Positions 26,898-36,164 of a DNA stretch of 54,535 nt are shown in pieces (position 1 is the stretch's first letter; each line of letters opens with the position of its first letter). The DNA lies in contig JAKDSA010000014.1 of NCBI GenBank assembly GCA_030457025.1, forward strand, positions 1 to 54,535, read 5' to 3'. This DNA comes from Brevibacterium sp. Its GTDB lineage: Bacteria; Actinomycetota; Actinomycetes; Actinomycetales; Brevibacteriaceae. A model generated the notes under the pieces. That model saw only the letters and a program-made list of their open reading frames with translations, made no database searches and was not told where the DNA came from. The position numbers and the translations under genes were made by a program.

Positions 26898-26957
26898 GGC
26901 TACCTTGACCCACAAAAGCGCGGCGCATACACAGCGCTTTTGTGGGTCAAGGTAGCC
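26898..26957. terminator. Perfect 24-bp inverted repeat after sdhB
   Basis: Arms 26898-26921 and 26934-26957 pair at all 24 positions with a 12-nt loop; the outer sequence starts GGCTACCTTGACCC. The stem contains an A4/T4 run next to the GCGC loop end. It lies 10 bp past the sdhB stop and 260 bp before dacC, so it should end or protect the sdhCDAB mRNA. The lack of a U tail suggests an RNA-stability or intrinsic hairpin role common in high-GC genomes. Confidence 0.8.
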
Positions 26958-27098
26958 GGAGGGATACAACATCCCCTATCGCCGAGGCGGCCGTGCACTA
27001 TTCGTGCGCGGCCGCTTTTCGTGCGCGCTGTCTTTCGTGTTTCCCGCGACGTCTCGCTTGTTCGGGAGTTTCCGTGTTCGGGCGCGCTGTCTGCAGTC

Positions 27099-27140
27099 CA
27101 CGTCAGGGTGGACAGGTTTGAACCAGCTCAGCCTGACGTG
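27099..27140. repeat. Nested inverted repeat upstream of dacC
   Basis: CACGTCAGG (27099-27107) pairs with CCTGACGTG (27132-27140). Inside lies GGTTTGAACC (27115-27124), itself palindromic. It sits in the 330-bp sdhB-dacC gap, about 65 bp upstream of the putative dacC -10. It could be an operator or a hairpin. The rest of that gap holds repeated TCGTGCGCG words and no gene. Confidence 0.45.
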
Positions 27141-27204
27141 AACTGTGGAATTGCTGTGCTCCATCGCATGCGTTTTCCTGAGCACGTCGGATTCTCCTTC
27201 GTCG

Positions 27205-27210
27205 TAGACT
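27205..27210 (+). promoter_or_regulatory. Candidate -10 box of dacC (leaderless)
   Basis: TAGACT ends 7 nt before the dacC ATG at 27218, leaving no room for a ribosome site, so the transcript is likely leaderless. The -35 region is weak. Confidence 0.4.
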
Positions 27211-27217
27211 GGGGCGC

Positions 27218-28486
27218 ATGTTTTCTCCCCACCCTTTCCCTGCCTCGATGACGGCAGCAGCGCATCCGCGTTCGCCCGGAGCAGGGGTGCGTCTCATCCT
27301 CGGCGCCGCTCTCGCGCTTCTGCTCGTCGGGGCTCAGCTGGCGTTCTCCCCCGGGGCCTCACATGCGGACGCCAAGCCGGATGAGAAGCAGGAGAAGGTC
27401 TACGAAACTCCGGCCGACCTCGGCGATGGAGCGAAGCCGCCGCAGCCGGTGGGCACGGCGTGGCTGGTGGGAGACCTCGACACTGGAGAACTTCAGGCAG
27501 CGCATGACATCGACAAGAAGCATGCGCCGGCGTCGACGATCAAGCTGCTGACTGCTCTGGCTCTTGTCGAGGTGCTCGACGATCCCAAGCAGAAGGTGGA
27601 GGCGACGTTCGAGGACATGGAGATCGATGGCACCAAGGTCGGTCTCATGCAGAAGAACGAGTACACGGTTGATCTGCTCTTCCATGCCATGCTGATGTCG
27701 AGCGCCAATGATGCCGCGAACGCACTCGGACGAGCCGCGGGCGGGCAGGAGAAAGCTGTCGCCCTGATGAATGAGAAGGCCGAAGACCTGGGCATGTCGA
27801 ACACCCAAGCGGCCAACACCTCGGGCCTCGATGACAAGGACCAGTACACGACGGTCTCGGACATGATGAAGCTGGCGTGGGCGGTGTGCGAGGACGACTA
27901 CCTGATGAGCGTCATCGGCACCGAGACATCCAAGTTCCCAGGCGGGAAGAATCCCGTCACCAAGGAGAAGTTCAAGGGCTACGAAATTCAGAATCATACG
28001 AAGATCGTCGGGCAGGTCGACGGTGGGCTCGGCCTGAAGAACGGGTTCACGAGGCATGCTAAGGGCTCCTACATCGCCGTTGCCGAACGTGACGGCCACC
28101 GCGTGGTCGCAACAATGCTCGGCGTCGACAACCATTCCCGCCAGGCCGCGGTCGACCTGCTCGAATGGGACTTTGCTCAGAAGGACCCCAAGTCCCTCCA
28201 GACGATTCCGGTCGGGGAAACGGTGACACCAAGTGCCGATCCGACGGCGTCGGAGGGCGACGCCGGCGGTGCCGGCGGCGGCGAATCCGACGACACAGCT
28301 TCGGTCGGCGCCGAGATGGATTCGAGTGTCGGTGCAGAGGCATCTGAGTCCACGTCCTCGGCAACGACCCTCGGCGTCTCGAATGAGAAGCTGCTCTCTG
28401 CCGGCATGCTGGCTGTTGCGGCAGCGCTTCTGGTCACCGCGCTGATCATCTTGCTGAGGTTGCGCCGGGGCAAGTCCTCCCGCTGA
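27218..28486 (+). CDS. dacC: D-alanyl-D-alanine carboxypeptidase (PBP5/6-type)
   Basis: 422 residues, S11 peptidase. An N-terminal signal segment (LILGAALALLLVGAQLAFS) ends near AHA-DA. Active-site motifs: S-x-x-K in ASTIKLLTAL, S-x-N in MSSANDAANALG, and the third motif as LKNGFTRHA where K-T-G is usual, so Thr is replaced by Asn. A Ser/Gly/Asp/Glu-rich linker (about 335-375) leads to a single C-terminal membrane helix with a basic tail (RLRRGKSSR), as in membrane-held DacA/DacC proteins. It trims the terminal D-Ala of peptidoglycan stem peptides. Symbol assigned by family only. Confidence 0.88.
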   Translation: MFSPHPFPASMTAAAHPRSPGAGVRLILGAALALLLVGAQLAFSPGASHADAKPDEKQEKVYETPADLGDGAKPPQPVGTAWLVGDLDTGELQAAHDIDKKHAPASTIKLLTALALVEVLDDPKQKVEATFEDMEIDGTKVGLMQKNEYTVDLLFHAMLMSSANDAANALGRAAGGQEKAVALMNEKAEDLGMSNTQAANTSGLDDKDQYTTVSDMMKLAWAVCEDDYLMSVIGTETSKFPGGKNPVTKEKFKGYEIQNHTKIVGQVDGGLGLKNGFTRHAKGSYIAVAERDGHRVVATMLGVDNHSRQAAVDLLEWDFAQKDPKSLQTIPVGETVTPSADPTASEGDAGGAGGGESDDTASVGAEMDSSVGAEASESTSSATTLGVSNEKLLSAGMLAVAAALLVTALIILLRLRRGKSSR

Positions 28487-28600
28487 TCCACCCGATCACA
28501 ACGCTCTGCTCCGGTTACGCAGTCTGCTCCCATACCCTGCTGGTGCTCCCCCGCACGGTGCTCTCCTGTCGGCGCTTCCCTGCACGTCCGCACTGCTGTT

Positions 28601-28950
28601 TTGACTTCTCGTTCCCGATGCGGTTAAGCTGTTGACTTGCGCTCGAAGTTGTCCGGCTTCATTGAACCATCTGATCCACTGAGCACGATGACACGTCGCT
28701 CACGATGAGCTTTCAGATTCAGGTTCGACATTGCAAATGATTCGCCTTGGACACTGTCTCACTTCGAGTCGCAGATCCCCCGCCGTGAAGGATTGACCCA
28801 CACCACGGTGACATCTCAGCAGGCCACCGTCCGATGCTATCGGTTGGCTGCCTGCACCCCGGTGACTGCCCCGTCACCACCAGGAAAACAATGAGATCGG
28901 CATGCGTTGATGCATGCCCTTCGACGAAGTAGCTAAGAAAGGAGGGGACG
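28601..28950 (+). promoter_or_regulatory. Promoter and long 5' leader of the 55-residue gene
   Basis: TTGACT (28601-28606) and TAAGCT (28625-28630) with an 18-bp spacer are a good housekeeping-type promoter; transcription would start near 28637. That leaves a leader of about 310 nt. Near its 3' end are hairpins GGTGAC/GTCACC (28861-28877) and GGCATGC/GCATGCC (28899-28918), then the ribosome site. Tiny in-frame peptides exist in the leader (for example an 11-codon frame ending in TGA near 28740) but none is convincing. The 28487-28600 part of the gap shows nothing else. Confidence 0.5.
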
Positions 28951-29118
28951 ATGACTCAGTTCCCACAATGGGTTCAGCGTGCTGTTGAGCACGCAGGACT
29001 GATCGATCCAACGATCAGCACACGCAACGGAAAGATCACGATCAGTGACTCCACCGGCCGCGTCGTGCTGTTCACTGGCTCGTCGCTGCGTGAGATCACG
29101 CCACTGGCTGCGGCCTGA
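28951..29118 (+). CDS. 55-residue hypothetical protein
   Basis: ATG at 28951 is preceded by AAGAAAGGAGGGG at ideal distance, the strongest ribosome site in the region. The product starts MTQFPQWVQRAVEHAGLIDP, continues with two short beta-strand-like segments (GKITISDSTGRVVLFTG), and ends SLREITPLAAA. There is no signal peptide, no membrane helix and no cysteine. Codon third positions are GC-rich, as in real genes here. It has its own promoter upstream and a textbook terminator downstream, so it is an independent transcription unit. I do not recognise a family; a small alpha-beta protein is likely. Confidence 0.7.
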   Translation: MTQFPQWVQRAVEHAGLIDPTISTRNGKITISDSTGRVVLFTGSSLREITPLAAA

Positions 29119-29193
29119 GCACTATCGGCTGTCGGATGCTTCTTCGCACTGCTGGGTTTTAAGCAGCGCAAGATCCACGACCGTCTGACCTCT

Positions 29194-29242
29194 GCCCGAC
29201 ATTTCGCAGGTTCCACCTGCAGGAATGTCGGGCATTTTCATT
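29194..29242 (+). terminator. Rho-independent terminator after the 55-residue gene
   Basis: GCCCGACATT (29194-29203) pairs with AATGTCGGGC (29224-29233), with an inner GCAGGT/ACCTGC pairing and a 3-nt loop. ATTTTCATT follows. It lies 75 bp after the stop codon. Confidence 0.85.
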
Positions 29243-29339
29243 GGCCGCCTTCCGCAGCTCGCTCGTGCAGGTCAGGCCGCCTGCCGTGCGTTCCCTGTAA
29301 GGTGACAACTCCATGCACTTCTGCCCGAAGGGATGACCA

Positions 29340-30455
29340 TTGCAGCAGAACTCACGGCAACAGCTATCACCATTGGCCAAACGGCCCGATGTCGTCACCG
29401 ACCTTCTCCAGATCGTCAAGACCGTCATCGCGGCAACCGGCGCTTGGTGGCTGTCGGATTATATTCTGAACTCGCCGATGCCATTCCTGGCACCGTGGGC
29501 GGCGCTGTTGACAGTTCATGCGACCGTCCACCGCTCACTGTCTCGCGGAGCGCAGTCGACGATCGCCTCAACCCTCGGTGTTGCCTTGTCCTTCGTGATC
29601 GGCAACTACCTGGGTGTGAGCATTTGGACGTTTGCTCTCGCGCTCCTGGTCGGCCTTGCCGCTGCACGTCTTCCCTGGATTCGTGATGAAGGCGTGGCGA
29701 TCGCAACGACGGGAATCTTCGTCCTCGGCAGCGGCTTCGACAGCCAGCAGCCCTTGCTCGGGGAACGCATCTTAGAACTCTGCCTGGGCATTGCCGTCGG
29801 CATCGTCGTCAACCTCCTTGTGATTCCGCCGCTGCGGGATCAGCAGGCAGCACGGTACGTCGACAGCATCAACCGGCGTATGGGTGACATGCTGATCGAC
29901 ATGGCAGATGAGCTGGACCAGGATTGGGACACAACCAATGCCGATGACTGGTTTCGTGAGACCGAATCAATGAGCCAAGAGTTGAACTCGGCGTGGCAGT
30001 CGGTCAAGTTTGCTCGTGAAAGCCAACGAGCGAATCCACGTAACCGACTGCGCCGAAAGCGCAACCCCTCCGGCGAAGCCTTGGATTCCCAGACATCACC
30101 AGAGGACGCCAGCTACGAGAACATACTGCAGCGGGTGGATGAGGGCATCTCCCATCTGCGCCATCTGACTCGGACTCTGCGCGAGGGATCATATGAAGAC
30201 GGCGAATGGGATACCCGCTTCCGCGAACAATGGACGTCCATCGTCCGGGATGCAGGTCGAGCGATTGCCGACCCCGATGCGGAGGTCGAACCGATCTTCA
30301 AGCGGCTCGAACAGCTGTCGGTGAACATGGCCGACGATGATGGTCTCCCTGAGCGCTCCTGGCCTCTCTACGGTTCGCTGATCGCGAGCATGCAGCACAT
30401 CGCCGCAATCGTCGACGACGTCGCCTCAGCCCGGGAGGCGCGCGAGGCCGCCTGA
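29340..30455 (+). CDS. FUSC/aromatic-acid-exporter-type membrane protein
   Basis: 371 residues, TTG start at 29340 after CGAAGGGATG. Residues 18-165 hold about five hydrophobic segments arranged as in FUSC/ArAE proteins: IVKTVIAATGAWWLSDYIL, MPFLAPWAALLTVHATV, the AQSTIASTLGVALSFVIG motif, and LELCLGIAVGIVVNLLVIPP. The C-terminal 200 residues are hydrophilic and helical (possible coiled coil). Related proteins are thought to export aromatic acids; half-size forms like this may dimerise. It is alone between two terminators. Function beyond the family is unknown. Confidence 0.75.
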   Translation: MQQNSRQQLSPLAKRPDVVTDLLQIVKTVIAATGAWWLSDYILNSPMPFLAPWAALLTVHATVHRSLSRGAQSTIASTLGVALSFVIGNYLGVSIWTFALALLVGLAAARLPWIRDEGVAIATTGIFVLGSGFDSQQPLLGERILELCLGIAVGIVVNLLVIPPLRDQQAARYVDSINRRMGDMLIDMADELDQDWDTTNADDWFRETESMSQELNSAWQSVKFARESQRANPRNRLRRKRNPSGEALDSQTSPEDASYENILQRVDEGISHLRHLTRTLREGSYEDGEWDTRFREQWTSIVRDAGRAIADPDAEVEPIFKRLEQLSVNMADDDGLPERSWPLYGSLIASMQHIAAIVDDVASAREAREAA

Positions 30456-30584
30456 GAGCAGAGTCGAAGTCCGGCGAAGACGGCTTGGCCGCAACGACGA
30501 GACAAGACGCGGCGGGGTGGGGCGGGGTGTGTTTCACTCCGGATCACAGTGGACCGCCTGCCGGTCGCAGCGATGAGAAAGAAA

Positions 30585-30618
30585 CGACCTGTCGCCGCCA
30601 GATGGCTTCGACAGGTCG
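30585..30618 (-). terminator. Terminator of the nrdHIEF operon
   Basis: CGACCTGTCG (30585-30594) and CGACAGGTCG (30609-30618) pair perfectly around 14 nt. On the minus strand the stem is followed by TTTCTTTC. It lies 57 bp past the nrdF stop. The rest of the 220-bp nrdF/FUSC gap shows no gene. Confidence 0.8.
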
Positions 30619-30675
30619 CTCTCTCGTTATTCAGGGCAGGTCAGATTCGAGACGGACGACGTCCCGGTCCTCGGA

Positions 30676-31668
<993 letters not shown>

Positions 31669-31724
31669 TTACAGGTACGTCGCACGTACATGTGGTCTGC
31701 CCAGCAGACAAAGAATGTCTTGAG

Positions 31725-31799
31725 CCCGTGCCCGCTGAATGCGCAGGCACGGGGTGATGAGTTCAGCGGACTGGTGCGATCCGATCCGCTGAACTCATC
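31725..31799 (-). promoter_or_regulatory. Two consecutive hairpins between nrdE and nrdF
   Basis: Hairpin A: GATGAGTTCAGCGGA (31756-31770) with TCCGCTGAACTCATC (31785-31799), 15 perfect pairs. Hairpin B: CCCGTGCC (31725-31732) with GGCACGGG (31746-31753). On the minus strand A comes first, directly at the nrdE stop, then B. Neither has a U run, so they probably process or stabilise the transcript and set the NrdE:NrdF ratio. Confidence 0.65.
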
Positions 31800-31801
31800 G
31801 G

Positions 31802-33964
31802 TCACAGCATGCAGGATACGCAGCCATCGACCTCGGTGCCCTCCAGCGCGAGCTGACGCAACCGGATGTAGTAGATGGTCTTGATGCCCTTGCGCCATGC
31901 GTAGATCTGGGCCTTGTTGATGTCGCGAGTCGTCGCGGTGTCCATGAAGAACAAGGTCAGCGACAGTCCCTGGTCCACGTGCTTCGTGGCCTCGGCATAG
32001 GTGTCGATGATCTTCTCGTAGCCGATCTCGTACGCATCCTGGTAGTACTCGAGATTGTCGTTGTCCATGAAGGGCGCCGGGTAGTACACACGCCCGATCT
32101 TGCCTTCCTTGCGGATCTCGACCTTCGAGGCCACTGGGTGGATCGACGAGGTCGAGTTGTTGATGTAGGAGATCGAACCGGTGGGCGGAACAGCCTGCAG
32201 GTTCTGGTTGTAGATGCCGTGCTCGGCCACTGCGGCCTTGAGCTCGCGCCAATCGTCCTGCGTCGGAATCTGCACACCTGCCTCGGAGAACAGATCCGTC
32301 ACACGCTGCGTGCGTGGTTCCCATACTTCGTCGGTGTACTTGTCGAAGTATTCACCGGTCGCGTACTTCGACCTCTCGAATCCGGCGAAGGCGGACTTGC
32401 GCTCCTTCGCGATCTCCATCGACGCCCGCACACAGTGGTAGGCGACAGAATAGAAGTACATGTTCGTGAAGTCGAGTCCCTCGTCTGAACCGTAGTAGAC
32501 ATGTTCACGGGCAAGGTAGCCGTGGAGGTTCATCTGACCGAGGCCGATGGCGTGTGACATATCGTTGCCGCGGGCGATGGAGGGAACCGACTGGATGTCA
32601 GAGGTCTCGGCGACGGCCGTCAGTCCGCGGATCGCGGTCTCGATCGTCTGTCCGAAGTTCTCCGAGTCCATCGTCAGAGCGATGTTGAGCGAACCGAGGT
32701 TGCAGGAGATGTCCTTGCCGACGACGTCGTAGCCGAGATCGGAGTCGTACTGGCTGGGTTCGGAGACCTGCAGGATCTCAGAGCACAGGTTCGACATGAT
32801 GATCTTGCCGTCGATCGGGTTGGCCTTGTTGACCGTGTCCTCGAACATGACGTAGGGGTAGCCGGACTCGAACTGGATCTCCGCCAAAGTCTGGAAGAAC
32901 TCGCGTGCGTTGATCTTCTTCTTCTTGATGGCGGCATTATCGACCATCTCTTCGTACTTCTCCGACACGTCGATGTCGGAGAACGGCACACCGTAGACAC
33001 GTTCGACGTCGTAGGGGCTGAAGAGATACATGTCCTCGTTGCGCTTGGCCAGTTCGAAGGTGATGTCCGGGATGACGACGCCCAGTGACAGGGTCTTGAT
33101 CCTGATCTTCTCATCGGCGTTCTCACGCTTGGTGTCGAGGAACTTGTAGATGTCGGGATGGTGAGCGTGGAGGTAGACGGCACCGGCACCCTGACGTGCG
33201 CCCAGCTGGTTGGCGTAGGAGAAGGAGTCTTCGAGCAGCTTCATGACCGGGATGACACCCGAGGACTGATTCTCGATCTTCTTGATCGGTGCACCGGACT
33301 CGCGGATGTTCGTCAGAGCGAAAGCCACACCGCCGCCGCGCTTGGACAGCTGCAGTGCGGAATTGATGGAGCGGCCGATCGACTCCATATTGTCTTCGAT
33401 GCGCAGCAGGAAGCAGGAGACAAGCTCACCGCGCTGCTTCTTGCCCGCGTTGAGGAAAGTCGGCGTGGCCGGTTGGAAACGACCGGTGATGATCTCATCG
33501 ACGAGCTGGTTGGCCAGTGTCTCATCGCCGCGAGCCAGGAACAGCGCGACCATGACGACACGGTCTTCGAACCGTTCGAGGTAGCGCTTCCCGTCGAAGG
33601 TCTTCAGCGTATACGAGGTGTAGAACTTGAAAGCACCGAGGAAGGTCTGGAACCGGAACTTCTGCGCATAGGCACGCTTCGAGAGCTCTTCGATGAATTC
33701 GAAGGAGTACTGGTCGAGAACTTCGGGCTCGTAGTATTCCTTCTCGACGAGGTAGTCGAGCTTCTCCTTGAGGTCATGGAAGAAGACGGTGTTGTTGTTG
33801 ACATGCTGCAGAAAGTACTGCCTGGCAGCCTGTTTGTCACGCTCGAACTGGATGCGACCGTCCTGGTCGTAAAGGTTCAGCATGGCGTTGAGCGCATGGT
33901 AGTCAAGATCCGTCTCTTCGCGGATGATGTCTTCTACATTGCGGTCTTCAGCGAGCTCGCGCAC
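31802..33964 (-). CDS. nrdE: Class Ib ribonucleotide reductase, alpha subunit
   Basis: About 720 residues from the GTG at 33964, which I prefer because it overlaps nrdI by only 31 bp and gives the usual length; the frame stays open to 34048 inside nrdI. Features: [19 protein letters not shown] near the N-terminus, the conserved [22 protein letters not shown] (first active-site Cys), SNLCSEILQ with the radical and glutamate residues, and a C-terminal redox pair in GCVSCML. It reduces ribonucleoside diphosphates, with electrons from NrdH and the radical from NrdF. Confidence 0.95.
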   Translation of the reverse strand: MRELAEDRNVEDIIREETDLDYHALNAMLNLYDQDGRIQFERDKQAARQYFLQHVNNNTVFFHDLKEKLDYLVEKEYYEPEVLDQYSFEFIEELSKRAYAQKFRFQTFLGAFKFYTSYTLKTFDGKRYLERFEDRVVMVALFLARGDETLANQLVDEIITGRFQPATPTFLNAGKKQRGELVSCFLLRIEDNMESIGRSINSALQLSKRGGGVAFALTNIRESGAPIKKIENQSSGVIPVMKLLEDSFSYANQLGARQGAGAVYLHAHHPDIYKFLDTKRENADEKIRIKTLSLGVVIPDITFELAKRNEDMYLFSPYDVERVYGVPFSDIDVSEKYEEMVDNAAIKKKKINAREFFQTLAEIQFESGYPYVMFEDTVNKANPIDGKIIMSNLCSEILQVSEPSQYDSDLGYDVVGKDISCNLGSLNIALTMDSENFGQTIETAIRGLTAVAETSDIQSVPSIARGNDMSHAIGLGQMNLHGYLAREHVYYGSDEGLDFTNMYFYSVAYHCVRASMEIAKERKSAFAGFERSKYATGEYFDKYTDEVWEPRTQRVTDLFSEAGVQIPTQDDWRELKAAVAEHGIYNQNLQAVPPTGSISYINNSTSSIHPVASKVEIRKEGKIGRVYYPAPFMDNDNLEYYQDAYEIGYEKIIDTYAEATKHVDQGLSLTLFFMDTATTRDINKAQIYAWRKGIKTIYYIRLRQLALEGTEVDGCVSCML

Positions 33965-34347
33965 AGTTTGTCCAATCCTAAATTCACTGCTTCGACGTCC
34001 TCTGGGGTTCCGAGGAGTTCGACACGGTACAGCACGGGTACATTGCATTTCGCGGCCACTTTGCGTGCCGCGCGACAGTAATCTTCGCCGAAGTTCGTAT
34101 TTCCGGCACCGATGACGCCGACGAGGTGGCGGCGATTCGATTCGATATTGAGGAACTTGATCACCTGCTTGGGCACGGCACCACTATTGGGGCCGGCTCC
34201 GTAGGTGGGCGTCACGAGGACGAATGGTTCGTCGATCGTCAACGTCTCATCCCTTGTCAGCAGCGGCAGCCGTCGGGACGGGTGCGCCAGCTTGCCGACG
34301 AAGCGGTCGGTGAACTCAGAACTGCCTGAGTAATAAACCAGAAGCAT
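33934..34347 (-). CDS. nrdI: NrdI, flavodoxin-like activator of NrdF
   Basis: 137 residues from ATG 34347, which starts 2 nt after the nrdH stop. N-terminal strand and phosphate loop [20 protein letters not shown], then [25 protein letters not shown] and [15 protein letters not shown] bind FMN. It supplies the oxidant for assembly of the dimanganese-tyrosyl radical in NrdF. A further upstream in-frame ATG exists but would lie inside nrdH. Confidence 0.95.
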   Translation of the reverse strand: MLLVYYSGSSEFTDRFVGKLAHPSRRLPLLTRDETLTIDEPFVLVTPTYGAGPNSGAVPKQVIKFLNIESNRRHLVGVIGAGNTNFGEDYCRAARKVAAKCNVPVLYRVELLGTPEDVEAVNLGLDKLCASSLKTAM

Positions 34348-34348
34348 G

Positions 34349-34597
34349 TCAGGCCACGACGGAAACCGAAGTCTGCTCTCCGGCAAGGGTAGCGATCTTG
34401 TCCGGACGGAAACCTGACCAGTGGTCGTTGTCGGTGACAACGACGGGAGCCTGCATGTAGCCCATGGCCTTGACGACGTCCAAGGCGTTCTCATCGACAC
34501 TGAGATCGACCGATTTGTACTTCAGCCCTTTGGCATCGAGCGCACGGTAGGTGGCATTGCACTGGACGCAAGCTGGCTTGGTGTACACGGTGATCAT
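34349..34597 (-). CDS. nrdH: NrdH-redoxin
   Basis: 82 residues with a glutaredoxin fold and thioredoxin-like activity. The active site is CVQC (within YTKPACVQCNATYRALD), followed by the cis-Pro segment MQAPVVVTDNDHWSGFRPDKI. It reduces the NrdE disulfide, normally using thioredoxin reductase. First gene of nrdHIEF. A tandem pair of NrdR-like boxes lies 105-150 bp upstream. Confidence 0.96.
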   Translation of the reverse strand: MITVYTKPACVQCNATYRALDAKGLKYKSVDLSVDENALDVVKAMGYMQAPVVVTDNDHWSGFRPDKIATLAGEQTSVSVVA

Positions 34598-34702
34598 TGC
34601 GACTCCTCAATTCTGCACTCTGGCTTAGATTTCACGGCTCGCCCACATCGTTCATGACCTCCGCAATGACGAATATCACGCAGATCAGGCCCGTGGGGGC
34701 GA

Positions 34703-34749
34703 CCACTAGATGTTGTGTTCGGGTTCGACTCTACCCCTATATCCAGTGT
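34703..34749 (-). promoter_or_regulatory. Tandem NrdR boxes upstream of nrdH
   Basis: Box 1, CCACTAGATGTTGTGT (34703-34718), read on the minus strand matches the NrdR consensus ACACWATATMTWGTGT at 14 of 16 positions. Box 2, CCCCTATATCCAGTGT (34734-34749), matches at 13 of 16. Their starts are 31 bp apart, about three helix turns, the spacing needed for cooperative NrdR binding. A CCAGTGTTA word is also repeated at 34743 and 34754. This predicts repression of nrdHIEF when dATP is high. Confidence 0.8.
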
Positions 34750-34768
34750 TACACCAGTGTTATTCGGG

Positions 34769-34920
34769 CTGTCCACAACCTGTGTTCAAAACGTCCACAG
34801 TCATCCACAAGTCATGAACGACACCCATGTAGTTCGATCACCTGCGCCGACGCTGGGCAACGGCACCGAAATGCCGTGTTTGGTCACTTCGCCCGACACG
34901 GTTTTCAACACTTGTCCACA
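34769..34920. promoter_or_regulatory. Cluster of four DnaA-box-like sites
   Basis: TTGTCCACA (34912-34920) is a perfect actinobacterial DnaA box. CTGTCCACA (34769-34777) and TCATCCACA (34801-34809) differ by one base from the TTGTCCACA and TTATCCACA forms. ACGTCCACA (34791-34799) differs by two. All four point the same way, and an AT-rich GATAAAAATTT follows. They lie in the 559-bp gap between divergent nrdH and moxR. The remainder (34921-35156) has a weak GTGTC/GACAC pair at 35065-35080 and no gene. Confidence 0.6.
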
Positions 34921-35156
34921 GATAAAAATTTCACTTGTGGGCGCTTCTTCGGCGTGTCACGTTCGACTCCGTTTCCGGTCTCCTCAGGTCCGATTCCAAG
35001 GTCGTTCCAACCTCCTTCCCAGCGCCATTCCAGACGTCGATTCCGAGCTGGCCTCGAAGACTATGTGTCGGTACTGACACGACAGAGTCCAGACGCGTGT
35101 CAGGGTGAGCCCATATGCTTGATCTGTCAGCCAGTTGAGATTCGAGAGGCCCCACC

Positions 35157-36152
35157 ATGACGGCAACGGCACCCGCCAACACTCAAGAGATTGCACACGC
35201 ACAGTCGGTCCTCGGCGGTCTGGAATCCTATTTGGACCATTTCGTCGTCGGACAGCAGCGTCTGCGAGAGAGCCTGCTCATCGGCCTTCTCTCCAACGGC
35301 CATCTCCTCCTTGAGAGTGTTCCCGGCCTGGCCAAGACAACCGCGGCCGCAGCTCTGGCCAACGCTGTGGACGGAAAGTTCTCCCGCATCCAGTGCACCC
35401 CGGATCTGCTGCCTTCCGACATCATCGGCTCACAGATCTACAACGCCCACGAAGGCTCATTCAACACGGTCCTGGGCCCGGTGCACGCCAATATCGTCCT
35501 CCTCGACGAAATCAACCGCTCATCGGCGAAGACGCAGAGCGCCATGCTCGAGGCAATGCAGGAGAAGCAGACGACGATCGGCGGCCAGCGGTTCGAACTC
35601 CCGCGACCGTTCCTCGTCATGGCCACACAGAACCCGATCGAGCAGGAGGGCACATATCAGCTTCCGGAGGCTCAGCTCGACCGGTTCATGATCAAGGACC
35701 TCCTCACCCATCCGAACCCCAATGAGGAGATGGAGATCCTGTCCCGTCTCGATTCTGGAGTCTTCGATCGCGACTCCGTGCCGAAGCCCTCGTGCGATCT
35801 CGACGATGTGGTGACGCTGCAGAGCTACGCACGCACCATCTACATCGACCCGTCGATCAGCCGGTACCTCGTCGAACTCGTCCACGCGACCAGGAACACT
35901 GCGAAGTACCTGGGTCGACTGGCCCCCTTCATCGAATACGGCGCCAGCCCCCGTGCCTCGATCGGGTTCACCAATGCAGGGCGCGCCCTGGCGATGATCC
36001 GCGGCCGCAACTACGTCATCCCCGAGGACATCAAGGATCTCGCCCATCGTGTCCTCGCCCACCGCATCCAACTCAACTTCGAAGCCGCGACGGAGAACAT
36101 CACGAGCGCACAGGTCGTCGATGCCCTCCTCATGGCTGTTCCCACTCCCTGA
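35157..36152 (+). CDS. MoxR-family AAA+ ATPase
   Basis: 331 residues. Walker A ESVPGLAKTTAAAAL, Walker B and sensor region NIVLLDEINRSSAKTQSAML, the VMATQNPIEQEGTY sensor 1 segment, and a GASPRASIGF arginine-finger/sensor 2 segment in the lid. MoxR ATPases act as chaperones that insert metals or mature the VWA-domain partners encoded beside them. First gene of a six-gene plus-strand operon, followed 12 bp later by the DUF58 gene. Starts downstream of the nrdH-moxR intergenic region with the DnaA-like sites. Confidence 0.93.
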   Translation: MTATAPANTQEIAHAQSVLGGLESYLDHFVVGQQRLRESLLIGLLSNGHLLLESVPGLAKTTAAAALANAVDGKFSRIQCTPDLLPSDIIGSQIYNAHEGSFNTVLGPVHANIVLLDEINRSSAKTQSAMLEAMQEKQTTIGGQRFELPRPFLVMATQNPIEQEGTYQLPEAQLDRFMIKDLLTHPNPNEEMEILSRLDSGVFDRDSVPKPSCDLDDVVTLQSYARTIYIDPSISRYLVELVHATRNTAKYLGRLAPFIEYGASPRASIGFTNAGRALAMIRGRNYVIPEDIKDLAHRVLAHRIQLNFEAATENITSAQVVDALLMAVPTP

Positions 36153-36164
36153 GCAGGTGCATCG

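Noticed and set aside
34769-34920. DnaA-box cluster as the chromosomal origin
   Set aside because: No dnaA, dnaN, recF, rpmH or gyrase genes nearby; only four boxes, all same orientation.
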